From contig NC_081408.1 of the NCBI RefSeq assembly GCF_030272615.1, forward strand, positions 609,837,673 to 609,901,672: a stretch of 64,000 nucleotides of DNA, written 5' to 3'. This document shows, piece by piece, positions 34,022 to 46,400 of the stretch. Positions within the stretch are counted from its first letter, which is position 1. Each line of letters begins with the position of its first letter. The notes under the pieces were generated by a model. That model was not told where the DNA came from, did not search any database, and worked only from the letters and a program-made list of their open reading frames with translations. The DNA is from Cryptomeria japonica. Lineage: Eukaryota > Streptophyta > Pinopsida > Cupressales > Cupressaceae. The position numbers were made by a program, and so were the translations under genes.

Positions 34022-37000
34022 ATGAGGAATGCTGCAGATATCATCAAAATCAATAAATGTTATCTACAGCAATCTGCAATATAAGAAGGAACAGTCAATA
34101 CAAACAGTAAAAGATTAAATATATTCCTTAAGCATTGAAGTAATTCAATAAGAAAGTAAAAGAATATCTAAATTCTTAGAACTTAAGATTTATTTACAGG
34201 CATAGATGTTTGAAACTCATTAACTCATTCTGGGTCTATGGCTTATTTGTTAATATTTACTGTCAGAGAGATCATAGGGCATTGCATCCCTCATTTACTC
34301 CCTATATTTTGGCAGGTAGTAAAAGCTGTATCACAACTCTTTTAGCATGTAAGGGTTTCTATTATCAAACTAACAACTTCAGTATGATTCACAATTTGAA
34401 CTTTTCTTCTAATAAATAGCTATATTTAGTCAGTTTTAAAGTACTGTCATACCTACATGTAGAAAATTAGCTAGCACACATGCTGCTAATTCAAAAGTAC
34501 TAGTAAAGAGGAAAACCTAAATGGACACTCAGAGAAACTAGGAATATTAGAAAAGCCTGTTTAAATGCTGAGTAAGAATACTTCAAAGCCCCCGTTCCTC
34601 AATCCAACTACTATTGTTCCCAGTAGATAGGATTTTTTTTTGCGATGGTAATCTCAAGTAGATCCTGATCAATTGGAAAAGCATGGGAGTGATTACTCTC
34701 CTCACCAACTTATTCTATAATCTAAACTGTTCGTTCCCTAAGCAACAACTATCATACCTCATTTATAATGCACTCATGGTACTAGGAGTATTCCTTTTGC
34801 TTCAGAAGAGTTAACCACTACAACAGGTTGAAGATTTTGAATCCATTCCGAGTCTCTTTAACAATGCTTTCAACAATTGGAGTTGTTTTAAGAAATATAT
34901 ATTGCCAAATGCTTGCTTCTTTGGCTTCTTCAATGCTTTAAGAAATCATTATATATTTCTTTGTAGAGTAGAAATTACTATTTTATGGTGATTTTAAAGT
35001 TACATATGTGATCATTCATCCCATACTTCCCTTGATAATGAAGGAATTTACGGGTGTGCAAATGTAACTTTTTGAGGTGGTTTGTCATGGCCAACACCCC
35101 TCTTGTTCGTCCTTTCTAGAAGTTAGACTACGAGGAAAGAAATTTTGTTGCTCCATTGGAGCTGTTTTAGTCTTATGAACTGCTATGAACTGCTATGTTT
35201 TTATTGAAAGTTGCGTGACTGTCCTTGCTTGATTCAATATTAAAAAAAAAAAAGAAACACAAATTTTTAGTAACAAATTCCTGATCCACCTATCGTAACA
35301 GCAAAAGAATATAAACCAAGAATGGAAAAGTAACTATAGGACAGACCATTGTTTTTTTCATTTATTTGTAATATTTTGAAAAAATAAATTTATCATTTAG
35401 GAGCAATTACAAACTCAAAGGAACACAAAATTGATCTGAGTTAAGCTGGTAATTTAGGGTGCAATATACTAATAGAGGAACTCAATATATTATAAATAGC
35501 AACTGAACAAAATTCAAATAAACCTGTTTGACAATTATTGAATAATTAAATAAAATAAATCAGAGCTTTTTAAAAATGATTGAATGATAAGAAAGATGTA
35601 TGTTTTTCTTCTTATTGTATGTTTCAAATTTAACTATTATATGATTTTACAATAGAAGATATGGAAAGCTTATGAAAAATAGTAAATTAGGGTTCTTGAT
35701 GAGAACAAAAAGCTCACCACACTTTGTAGTGACCCATGTCCTTTTTGGAAGTTTAAGTAAAAAATTGTTTGAAAATAAAAAATATTTAGTAATACTATTT
35801 AATTTTGCTAGACATATTTGTAGGGGTTATAACTTTTAGCATTGTCTTTTTAAATTTAAAGTTTATATACAAATTGGAAAATTCATGCAAATATACTAAT
35901 TAATTTGTAAGGAATTGTAGCATAAGTAAATTTGAATTGTTGCATTGCTAAATTCCATTTTGTCATGTCTCAAAATTGTTGCTTACACTTTTAGGGGGAT
36001 TTATTGAAGTCATACGCAAGGAGATGTTGTTTTTAGGATTGACAAATATATTTGTCAACAAAGAGTGAGGAATAACAAGCCAATTATTGAGAGTGATTAA
36101 TGTAATAGCCCTTGCAAAATATATTAGATCAGATTTAAAGACTTTTCTTTTACTTCTAATTTGAATTTGCATAAATTAAAAAATAGAGAAATCAGGTATA
36201 TTGAAACATTCACAAAAAGCATAACAAACTGAAACTCAACTTTGTGCAACTAATGTAAAATACCTTTACACATTTTAATATGAATTGTCATCAGCTTTGT
36301 TGTCAAATACAACAGAAATGAACATCTATTGTAAAATATATTAAACAAACTCCCAAATTTGGAATCGAAACACACAAGGAAAGAGTTGCAACTTCTCAAT
36401 AAACTTCCCAAACTTCGCACAATTGATCTCAACAATCAAACACATGAAATAACACTCCAAAATCAGCAAAAGAACGACAATATATGTTGTTAGCAACAAT
36501 GCAAAATGAAATACGAATCTTAAATATACATACCAAAACTCTTATAGAACTCTTGCAAACTGTAAAAAAAGAACATTGTAACTAGAAAGCATTCAACACA
36601 AATACAACCTCTAGATGAGATTGTGCTTGGAGACCCTTTAACCCATTGCTTTGAGCCCCAATTTCCTTGGTTTATCAACCTTAGAGATTCTTCTTCATTG
36701 GTTTATCATCCTTCGAAGAAATAATATCAACTGGTTAGAAGTGATAAGATAGAATGAATGTATATGGAGCCAAATCCAAGCATATGAAATCATTTCCAGA
36801 ATTCAAATTGGGCACCAAAATCCAACTCCCAAAGGAAAGGAAACTTTCTTTTTTCCTAGTGTCTCCAAACTCCTACAACTTTTAAGAAAACTTGACACTT
36901 CTAAAAAACAGTCAAAAGCCACTAATTGCCAAAAAGATAAGGCATGAGAGACTTTCCAATTTCCAACACCTCAAACTATAACTTAACCAAGTCATCAAAT

Positions 37001-38700
37001 TTGATATTTTTCCAAAACTATCAATTGATCCTAATTTTCTATTTTGAGCCCCCTGACTTACTATTTTTAGATAACTGGTCTTTCTAAAGTAGTGAGTGTT
37101 ATTTTTGGAAAATATTTAAAAGGAGACATGACAAATTCTCCCTTCCAAAAATCTCTTGTCCTCGAGCAATTACAAACTAGTGGCTCAAAGATCTTGATGC
37201 CAAAATGATGTATCATGACAAATTGCATATCCAACCTTGACTCTAGATTTGTGAAATGTTGCATATTCCTTCTAAGCATCTTGAAGAAATTTTGAGAAGT
37301 GTACCTGTGCCAAGTTGTCTTTTTGTGACTATCTTCAATGCATAACCAAAGTATCCTTGTAATTAGTTTCAATTTCCCTCCTTTCCAAAACTTATCTTCC
37401 CAAGCTCAACTTCCCAACTGAATTGATGTATGAACATTGAGCAGTTTGTACCAAAGGCTCCTTATACTTTTGATGATGTTGTAGATCTAATTTTTACTAC
37501 TATAAGGACCATTATAATATTCACCATATCCACTTTTACAACCAATACATTTTCTGCAAACAGGGCTTTTGTTCATCTTTGCATTGTTGAATTACATATT
37601 GTAGGAATGTACAACATTAGACCCATACATAACGTCAAACAGAATGATGATGTTTCTAACTTTATGGACTGATATGTAATAAAAAATGCACATCAATGGA
37701 GCATCCATCAATATCATTCCATAACATTCTAGGTGTTTGAAGTGTAGATGATATATATCTTATTTTAATGGAGAAGGATGTGTCATCTGAAATCATCTAT
37801 CGACCTATGTTTGATATTCTTCATAAATGAAGTGTCATTAGTTGCCCTTAACATTCTCCTCTTCATCTTTGGTTTAGGAAAGAGACACTCCCCATCCATA
37901 TAAAAAATAAACTCATTTACCTCCATGTGATTATCATCCTAAAAGCTTTGTAAGGACTCATCATAGAAACTATTGTGTACATCACCCATATCCATATCAT
38001 CTCCTCCAATGGAATCTCCTTTCATGAATATCCTCCAAACCAAAGCTATGGTTGTCGTATTATTTTTTACTAACAATGATAACCTTCTTTCCAATGAAAC
38101 CATAACCAAGAGTAACAAATTGTAGCTATTCAAAACAAGAATTACCAAAATCAACAATATATAAATGATGCAATAATTGCATGAGTGACCAACTTGAGTA
38201 CCAAACCAAAATGTCTCCCTTGTAAGAGGGTGATCAACCATGTAAGGGATGCAATATCTCCACGAGTAGTCACAAAATGAAAATTTCCTTCCTGAGCCTA
38301 AAACTTCCATTGGAACATAAGTTACAACACTCATGAGAGTGTTCATGTCAGCTCGTATACAATTGTGCAAGATTGCAATTGGCCATAGAAGGTTGGAAAA
38401 CATTATGACCAACAATATAAATTGAATACAATAGTAATGCATCAGCAATATAGGCCATAAGAAAGCTTGGATTAACCATACAACAATTTCACATCCCTCC
38501 AAGAATATGTGTGCTACTAAGACCAATCAAAATCAACAATCCTTTGAAAATCATTACACAAGGATTATGTAATATTATTATGTTGGAATGTACATCTCCT
38601 TGAAGTTTCCTTATGGTGGAAATTACTTTCGCATAAATAAAAGCATTCTTATCATGTCTCCTTCCTATAGCATCACATTTTTGAGTGCTAATGTCTTAAC
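34019..38700. other. Gene-free interval, AT-rich
   Basis: I see no splice-compatible coding exons. A 195-codon minus-strand open frame (38526-37939) is rich in I, L, V, C and Y, has no recognisable domain and sits just downstream of a Copia-like RT relic on that strand. It may be retroelement debris or chance. Confidence 0.4.
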
Positions 38701-38779
38701 CCAAGTGCGTATTATCAATGTCCCGTGAAGATGCCTTACAAAAGATCTCTTGTTGCTGAAATATATCTAAATAGCTATA

Positions 38780-39330
38780 TCCCAATACTCCTAAGCATCT
38801 TTCCAAAACTTGTCAAAGATCAAAATATCATCAACATAAATGAAATCAAAATCTCTCACCTTTACAAGGAAAGAACTTGTACTTCTTGTGGTACTTGTAA
38901 ATAGATGTCTGAGAGTAGAATGATGCCAAATAAAAGTTTAAGACAAGACTAGTGTGTGCACAACCCATGGCATGTTGAATTATCCCCTCCATAGATTATC
39001 CTAGAAGCATATATTTGAACACTCTCTTTTGTTGATTTGGAAATAGTAGGATGATAGGATGAAGTCTATGATGCTCACTAAAGAATAACATAATTTACAT
39101 ACTCTCCACTGTCAAACAACTTCTTTCCATGTGGCTTATATTGCTACAACATACTCTTCTACACATGTATGTGAGAAATCATAAATAAGAATTGCAAATC
39201 ATAAATGGATGTGAATTCCTTTTCGTTATGCATTCATGTATTTCAGAATAAATGCACTGAAAGCCTTTTAACATCCATATTGGTAGGTTTAAAAGCTTCA
39301 ATTATATCATGAAACCATCAATCAAAAACT
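38780..39330 (-). pseudogene. Degenerate Copia-like reverse transcriptase relic
   Basis: On the minus strand a short window around 38825-38875 translates to DFDFIYVDDILIFDKFW, matching the conserved YVDD catalytic box of Ty1/Copia reverse transcriptase with its usual spacing. Upstream on the same strand (near 39290) a degenerate MDVK recalls the DVKSAF motif. Many stops and frameshifts separate them. Class assignment rests on these two motifs only. Confidence 0.4.
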
Positions 39331-39479
39331 CTAGAGGGAGACATCCTAAAGCCTTGTCAAACCAAATATAAGATCCATCCAGAAAAGACAAGGTGAAGGT
39401 AGCACCAAGTCCCAATTATCAATAGTCTCATATCTAGAACACAACAACACCTTATTCCAAACCGAAACCCCAAAAACCA

Positions 39480-40760
39480 ACATCAGTAACTAATAGCAAA
39501 GTATCCTTAGCCATACTCCATGGTCAAAATTTGTTCCAAGCCCGACCAAGAGTCTAGACAATCCACAATGATAATGTTTTCCATCTAAACCACATCATGA
39601 TTTGCCAAGATGTCCACAACTTTATTAGACTCCATATAGATATAAGAAAAGGAATAAAGATCCAATTGAGCCAAGAGTTCCCAAATTTGTGCAACCAATG
39701 ACAACTAGCAAAAGACTTCCTTCGGATGGCATCAACAATGAATCCCCTTCAATTCAATAACTTTAATGCACATTTGCAAACCAATAGTCAAGGCAGTGAA
39801 CTTAGCCTCATTATTAGTTCTAAATAGAATCCTCATTGATAAGGTCCACCTGAGGTGACCCTCAATCTTCCACCGGGTGGAAGTTGTCACGTAGCATCCT
39901 TCCTCTTTATAAAATTAAACGCAGGGGAAAGTAAGCCCTTCCCACCACCTCATAAGTCTGTCATCCCAAAAAGTGAACCTTGATTTCCTCTCAATTTTAA
40001 CTGTAGGAATTCATCCCTTCACAAATGCTTCTATCTATTGTTTGAATGATACAAGTGAACGATTTTGTACATCATTGAAAACTCGTCAATTTCTCTCTTT
40101 CCAAATGTTCCATATTATTAGAGAAGGGCATGCAATCCAAATACCAACCCAAAAGGAATTGGAAAATAAAACTGGCCAAGTTTTTTAAAAAGCCAAGGAT
40201 ATCCCTTTCTCATGAGCTCACCAATTCCAATTTCCAAAACGACCAATCCCAACAACTCTGAGTGAAATGACAGAAATAAGCTAGGCCCCTTGATGCCAAT
40301 TGTTACAACTCTGAGTGAAATGACAGAAATAAGCTAGGCCCCTTGATGCCAATTGTTTTTAGCCTTTCTCTGGTTGAAATCTTTTTATGTAATGCAGACC
40401 AGGTGAATGCACCAACCTAGGCAACACACACGTATTCCAACACAACACTTTAGGCCAATCAATATTACTATCTTATGCTACTTGAATTTTGGTATCCAAG
40501 TCGAGCCATGTATTCTCCATACTTGGCGCTACACATATAATTGCGTCATCCTTGTTGTTTAGAACGATTTGCTTGTGGCTCACCTCCTCAATAAGTTTCT
40601 TCTTTGCAGCCTCATTTATTGGTAAATCAACGAAATTGATCCATCTAGGCCCCCTACCTAAGCCATCAAAGTCAGAAATCACAAAGTTAACTACTTTACT
40701 ACCCCAATGAGTTAGAAGGGTAGTTGGGCATTCTGTGAGCTCCTCAAATTCCACCAAGGG
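39480..40760 (-). pseudogene. Decayed LINE ORF2 C-terminus with RNase H remnant
   Basis: The minus strand shows, in order, an open frame at 40757-40473, a zf-RVT-like 'VLCWNTCVLPRLV...HYIKRF', then 'IIWNIWKERN' at about 40120, and 'RTNNEAKFTALTIGLQ' at about 39820, which matches the NNxAExxAL helix of LINE RNase H. The order and wording parallel the better preserved LINE at 7615-11240 (VIWNIWKERN; FAEASTALNTLI). Stops and frameshifts are frequent. The limits are approximate and no TSD was found. Confidence 0.55.
40252..40357. repeat. 53-bp perfect tandem duplication
   Basis: The unit starting ACAACTCTGAGTGAAATG is repeated head to tail at 40252-40304 and 40305-40357 without visible difference. 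It lies inside the decayed LINE relic and must be younger than it. Confidence 0.9.
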
Positions 40761-40852
40761 ACATTATTCGTTTTACAAATCTTGCCAAAAAATATGCTTT
40801 CTTACCATTGTTAATCTGCCACAATAGATGGTCTTTGATGATAGGACAACAC

Positions 40853-40882
40853 TCCTCTCTCTCTCTCTTTATATATATATAT
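40853..40882. repeat. (CT)n-(AT)n compound microsatellite
   Basis: A short CT run is followed directly by 'ttatatatatatatat'. Confidence 0.85.
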
Positions 40883-41443
40883 ATGAGCAATTGAAATTGT
40901 TTGAGCAGGAAAGCAATTTAAAAGGTTTTTGGGCATGTTTCTTGAAAATAGTGGTTATCATTAAACTAACAACGTTTCATTTTGTATGGTGATTTGTATG
41001 TTATGATGTCTTAACATGTCGTTTTGTAGGGAGAATAATCGCATCCATAAGTTTGAGAGTTGATTGATTTGGTTGAATCTTTATATGATCTTTAATTCTT
41101 TATTTGTTCGCATCTTGTTTTGACAGCTTCATTGGTGAGGCTTACACCTTCCAATGTGTTGCATGTAGATATTAAAGAAGGAAGTGACCAATAATTAGAC
41201 ATATGAATATGAGAGACACTTGAACATACTTGAAGTATATGTAGGTGGGGTTCTTGATGGAATTCTTGGAGTTTATGTTTTTAATATGGATGGTTGAAGC
41301 ATATATAGGTGGGATTCTTAGAGTTTATGTTTTTAATATGTGCATAATATTATAACAAAAGTTGCAAATCTTAGTAATATAGAATATGTACAATGTGTGT
41401 CAAATCTAAATCATATTTTCTTATAACTTAAAAAACTTTTATG

Positions 41444-41729
41444 TGTTGGGTATATGAAGCCCAACAGTCACTTGGTTGTTTGTCTTCTCCAGAAGACTCT
41501 TCATTTCATATTTGATATGTTTATATAAATGGTTGTGTGCAGCCCATACATGATGTACTATGTAATTGGATATTGGTTAATAAGAATTTTCCTTGCATTT
41601 ATGGTGGACGTAGCCATTTAGTGGTGAACCACGTTAATCTTCTGTCTCATGTCTTTTCTTGTTGTCTGATTTTCTTTTCTGCTATTTTGTGTTTATCTTA
41701 TGTTCTTCTCTGCTTATTTTAAACTAACA
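41444..41729 (+). repeat. 5' LTR of TRIM 3
   Basis: This 286-bp LTR includes 'tttatataaatgg' near 41520, a TATA-like element. It matches 42646-42932 with roughly ten substitutions plus small indels. Confidence 0.92.
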
Positions 41730-41731
41730 AT

Positions 41732-41743
41732 TGGTATCAGAGC
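41732..41743 (+). promoter_or_regulatory. Primer-binding site (tRNA-iMet) of TRIM 3
   Basis: TGGTATCAGAGC follows the 5' LTR after the dinucleotide AT. Confidence 0.93.
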
Positions 41744-41765
41744 TATGGTGAAATGTTGAGCAGAG

Positions 41766-42473
41766 ATGGGATCCAATTGGATAGTTGATCCTGGATATGG
41801 GTGCCCTTACTTTGTGTTTGATCCCGGAGCTAGGTGCTTTTATGTTATCAATAAACAGGCTGAAGTTTCAGATGATGAGGCCGAATCCAATGATGAAGCC
41901 GAATTAGTCATCGAAAAATTTCTTGGCAGTCTAGACTCAATGGAGAGTGATGTCCAAGTGGAGGTAGAAACCAAATGTCATTGGTAGGATGGCTGGAAAG
42001 AGGAGGAGACTTCGGCTGAAGAAGAAGAGGGTTTGTTGTATTCAGTGTTTGAAGAAGAGACTGATTTGTTTCCCTTCCAAGATGAGGAGGATGCCTCCCA
42101 GGGTGAGGAGGATGTAGTCTCGAATCTAGCGAATGAGGATGACCCTGAAAAAGAACAGGCAGATTACAGAAGTGATGATTTATTGTTGCAGATTGCAGCA
42201 ACGGAGGCAAAGTGGAATGCATTGATTACAGGTACTGTACAATTTTTTGTACAAAATACAACAAATTCATTCAGTGAGGCAACCGTAAGAATTGGGAGTG
42301 ATGTTTGTAGGCTATTCACACCTATACAAGAGTTTTATATTTGGGTATTAAAATCTGATAATGGTGATCTTCTAGATATTCTATTATGGGGGAGCACAAA
42401 AGCAAGAGACGAGGAGTGTATTATGCATCTGTTGATAGTAGTGTTCCTGATTATGGATTACCGGATGAAGTAG
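41766..42473 (+). pseudogene. Acidic ORF carried by TRIM 3, one in-frame stop
   Basis: The frame opens at 41766 with MGSNWIVDPGYGCPYFVFDP and runs to 42473, about 235 codons, broken once by TAG at 41985-41987 (after KCHW). It is strongly acidic in the middle (EEETSAEEEEGL; EEDASQGEEDVV), then has a helical stretch (LLLQIAATEAKWNALITGTV) and a last part with FTPIQEFYIWVLKSD. No gag, zinc-knuckle, protease or polymerase motif is visible. It could be a degenerate gag-like protein or a captured host gene fragment. TRIMs normally lack long ORFs, so the open frame is noteworthy. Confidence 0.55.
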
Positions 42474-42636
42474 TTAGAGAATATGTTTTTAACTCTGATC
42501 TGACTTGAAGAAGATTAATTTGCACTGTTCATAAACAGAGTTTGGCGATATTAAAATCTTCTCAAGAGCTGGTTGTAGTATGAGTCTTGGAATGGAGATG
42601 CAGGGAATGTTACAAGCTGTGCCGGTTGGACTTCAC

Positions 42637-42645
42637 GGGGGAGAT
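42637..42645 (+). promoter_or_regulatory. Polypurine tract of TRIM 3
   Basis: GGGGGAGAT directly precedes the 3' LTR start at 42646. Confidence 0.7.
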
Positions 42646-42932
42646 TGTTGGGTATATGAAGCCCAACAGTCACTTGGTTGTTTGTCTTCCCCAAAAGACT
42701 CTTCATTTCATATTTGATATGTTTATATAAATGGTTGTGTGCAGCCCATACATGATGTATACTATGTAATTGGATATTGGTTAATAAGAATTCTCCCTGC
42801 ATTTCTGGTGGACGTAGCCACTTAGTGGTGAACCACGTTAATCTTCTATCTCATGTCTTTTCTTATTGTCTATTTTCTTTTCTGCTATTTTGTGTTTATC
42901 TTATGTTCTTCTCTGCTTATTTTAAACTAACA
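42646..42932 (+). repeat. 3' LTR of TRIM 3
   Basis: This is the 287-bp partner of the 5' LTR, followed by the TTATG target duplication. Confidence 0.92.
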
Positions 42933-43120
42933 TTATGTACATCAATTTTTGAACAAATAAATATTAATTATAAAACAAATATATTATAAACATTAATAAA
43001 TCTGAATTTATCTACATTTTAAAAATAATTTGAATAAACCCGGCCAACTCCTATGCTCACTAAAGGACTCTACTCCACTATAATCTCTTCCTCCCCTCGT
43101 ATGTCGATGCATGTGAGGCG

Positions 43121-43127
43121 TATAAAA
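43121..43127 (+). promoter_or_regulatory. Candidate TATA box for the 43449 gene
   Basis: TATAAAA in 'gaggcgtataaaatatg' lies about 330 bases before the ATG at 43449. It is the only strong TATA match in the interval between TRIM 3 and the gene. No transcription start can be shown from sequence. Confidence 0.35.
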
Positions 43128-43448
43128 TATGTGATATGGACAACTTCCAGTATATTCGCCAGCCTGAATAACTGAGTAAATGGCTTAGAGGACAAACGTT
43201 ACACAGAGAGAAGGGATGGAGCAAATAATCGGTCCTCTTCTAAACTTTATACGCATACCGCCAATGCACCGCACGAGCCGTGCGCATGCCCGAGGTGCAA
43301 TACAAATCACAGATTTTCTCACTGTAATCTTCATTGGGGTTACATTTTCTAAATTGAACTGCTTTTTCTGTGTTTTGTTCATCCAATTCCTCTAAAATTT
43401 CTTCCAAATTTTTTTGAACACCATAACTATTACACCAAAATTAGAAAA

Positions 43449-46400
43449 ATGTATTCTGTTGCAGGGGTAATTGGACAATTGCTGTCTAAATTGGAAGGTT
43501 ATTCGGCTGATTTTGACAGAGATCCGAAGCTGGAAACCGCAGCCGCTGAAACTCTGGTCAAGTGTGTAAGTATTTTTTAAATTTATTAGATTAGTCTATA
43601 TTTATTTAAATTATTAACGAAAATGAACTTGCTGTTCAGCTTTACCATGAAAGATTTATGCTATTAGAGGTGGAAGCCAGGGAGTATATAAAGATCCTTC
43701 GCCTTCTATGGGAATTTGAAGATCAGGGTTACATTGTTCCCAGGTGAGTATTTTTCTGTATTTTTTGAAGGGATTCATGCTGCCAATTAAAATAGCATAA
43801 ATAATTGTTCAGAATATATCAAAATGTTGTTTATTGTAGCCGCTTTGGGAATAAAGTTAATTTTGAGCGGAAATGTAGAAGAGACTTCAAGCCAATTATG
43901 TTATATTCTGTTCATTCTTGATCATAGTTGAACATAACTTTGAATATCTTTAACAAGTTTAGGTTTACCCGTGAGCTTTATATTCACGTATTATAAGTAA
44001 AGAAATTGCCAGTTCCCGCTCATTTTATCCGAGATTAAGTTTTCCGTGAATGAAATCTTTGTCAAAGCTTTGTTCCTATTTATTTTCGTAACTCTTAATA
44101 TGAGTTACCAGTTTCTCTTTAGCGAAAACAATTGAAGTTGACTGAATGTGCCTTTTTTAAAGCACCTCTTAGAGCCTTGTTGAGAAATGTATGAAACAAA
44201 AATTTAATTTTTTGTGGCCGAAGTATTTAAATGTGTTACTTTTTTGCCCTTTATTGTGAAGGCGCTCTGATTTGTTTGAAGCACAGTCTGGAAATGTAGG
44301 GTTACTAGGAAGTATTTGAGTAAATGAATAAGGAATAGGCTATATAATATATAAAAATTAAATATAATCATCAGCAGTCTGGCAGAAGATGGGGTGACAG
44401 TAGACTGGAGTTTCCTGGTGACTATGCTTTTAAGTGCTAAAGGAGAAATAAAGGAAGAGGATCTTCGTTAAGTCTGAAGTATTTTGACTTTCTAAACTGT
44501 CTCTCAAGAGGAGGGAGTAAAATAGAGGGATCTATCTCTTTATGAGCTTGCCTACCTTAATGTCCATAAACAATGGCCCTGAATCCTTGTAATCCTAATC
44601 GTTGCTATTCTTAAAATCTGCAGAAACTATACATAAATAGGGATTTATCAGTGACAGGACATTATTTAACCAAAAATTCAACTACTGGAAGAGTATAATG
44701 GTTTAAACTTCAAGAGTTCGTTTATTCTAGCACTTGCTTAGAAATCAGACATAAAAGAAGAATTAATTTTGACTTCCATAAATGACCGAAATAAATTAGT
44801 GGTATTGTTCAACCCACCTCGAATGAGCTATAGAAAGCTTCATCCAAAAAATATGGTAGATGAAGGAAAAATACTAACTGAAAGAATTTAACTGACTGTT
44901 GACCATCCTGCGGTAGCATCATCAATTTAAAGAATATTCCCAGTAGATAATCTAAGAATTATAAACTAGGTCAGGCGACACGATTGTGTTATTCTTCAGG
45001 GTTGGATGTTGCTATTTACAGTCGTAACACTCAAAGCTGTCAAGGATCTGATAAAGTTTCTGATATTGGTGTACCTGGTCTGGTGAGAAATATATATCTT
45101 GTGTGCAGGAAGTTACCACTCTATGCCAAAAATTGGATCTAAAAATGTTTTATAAGCATGTCACATTGAGAAAAGCAATCTGTCTTCTGACTTTCCTGGT
45201 AGTATCTCCACTATCTACACAAAACTTCAATTGATGTTTTATACCATAAAGTGGTAGAAACAACGAAGAAATCAACCAAATAGGCATAGACAGTCCTCGA
45301 AGAGTAAAGCATCTAAAAGTTGACATGTCCTTGAGTAGGGCCAAAGACCACTGGTCAAGATGATAAAAATATGCAACGATATAGGTTGTTAAAGTATATT
45401 TGACAATTGGAAAACTAAATCTGATGAATTGCCATTTTTAAGTCTTGGTGGAAGTGAGGCAGATTTGCCTAGTTTATACCTGATGTAATTTCTCCTATTA
45501 CTTAGATGGGCTTTTGCATAGCATTTCTCTAAAGCTGCACGTTAACCTCATTCAACATGTAAAGTTGATTAGCTCTGGGTGTTTGGAAGTGGCTTTATAC
45601 TTATAGATAAGCTAAGGATGTGGATAAGTCCTGCAGTTGCTGGAGCTATGGGAAAGGTATCCCAAGCACACCTCTCATCAGATAAACTCTTGCCAGTGGC
45701 AGATTAGTTAATTGGAATGTGAAGGTAAAGGAAATTATTTCAGTCCTGGCTTAACCTACAACCATATAAACTATAATTTCTAAGCCCTGCAAATAATTTT
45801 CAATTCGCATATATAAACAATAGATAGAATATTTAAATTGAAAAAGAAATTATCTTATGATCATTGACTTTAGATTTAGCTATGAACATTGAAAATACAA
45901 AATGCAAATGCCAAAAACAAAGGATGAAGTCTTACCTTGAAGGCTTGATGGATGCGTTGCTTGGTGATCAATGAAGACTTCCTCTTTCTCGTGATTTTGC
46001 TCACTATCGCTTTCTCAACTCAATTCAATGACAAACTGTAAAGTGGTCATAGTGATTTGGGTGGCCATGTGTATTTATGATATTTTCCTAGTGTTTAGGG
46101 TGTGGGTGGAGCCCAATAATTTTGTAGGATTAGGGGTTATCGGATCGTATTTTAAAAAATGTCTTTTAAAAATATCACTTTTTAACATCTCAAGCCATGT
46201 AAATGTCCTGAAATCTTAGGGATGATCGAGAGGCTTCACAAAGTCCCCACACCTTTCTCGGGGTTCCCCGCCCCGCCCCGCCCCGCCGCGCCCCGCCCCG
46301 CCCCGCCATACCATTGGGGGATGCCTTAGAAATGTTCCCTTTGATGGCTCCTCCCTATTGGTGGTAGTAGCGAGATGGAAAGGAGTGTTTCCATGGCATC

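Larger units (their letters stand above)
41444..42932 (+). mobile_element. Short LTR element with an acidic ORF, TSD TTATG
   Basis: LTRs of 286 bp (41444-41729) and 287 bp (42646-42932) start TGTTGGGTAT and end CTAACA. Flanks are TTATG (41439-41443) and TTATG (42933-42937). The primer-binding site TGGTATCAGAGC is at 41732-41743 after a two-base spacer, and the purine-rich GGGGGAGAT ends at 42645. The 0.92-kb interior has a long open frame (41766-42473, one stop) that does not resemble gag, protease, RT or integrase. The size is that of a TRIM. The element ends about 500 bases upstream of the gene at 43449. Confidence 0.93.

Noticed and set aside
37939-38526. 195-codon minus-strand ORF as a membrane protein gene
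   Set aside because: It is hydrophobic but lacks recognisable family features, splice context or promoter, and sits beside a dead Copia-like relic; chance or debris is more likely.
43185-43382. Minus-strand 65-codon ORF upstream of the 43449 gene
   Set aside because: It is short, has no domain and overlaps the likely promoter/5' UTR of the + strand gene.
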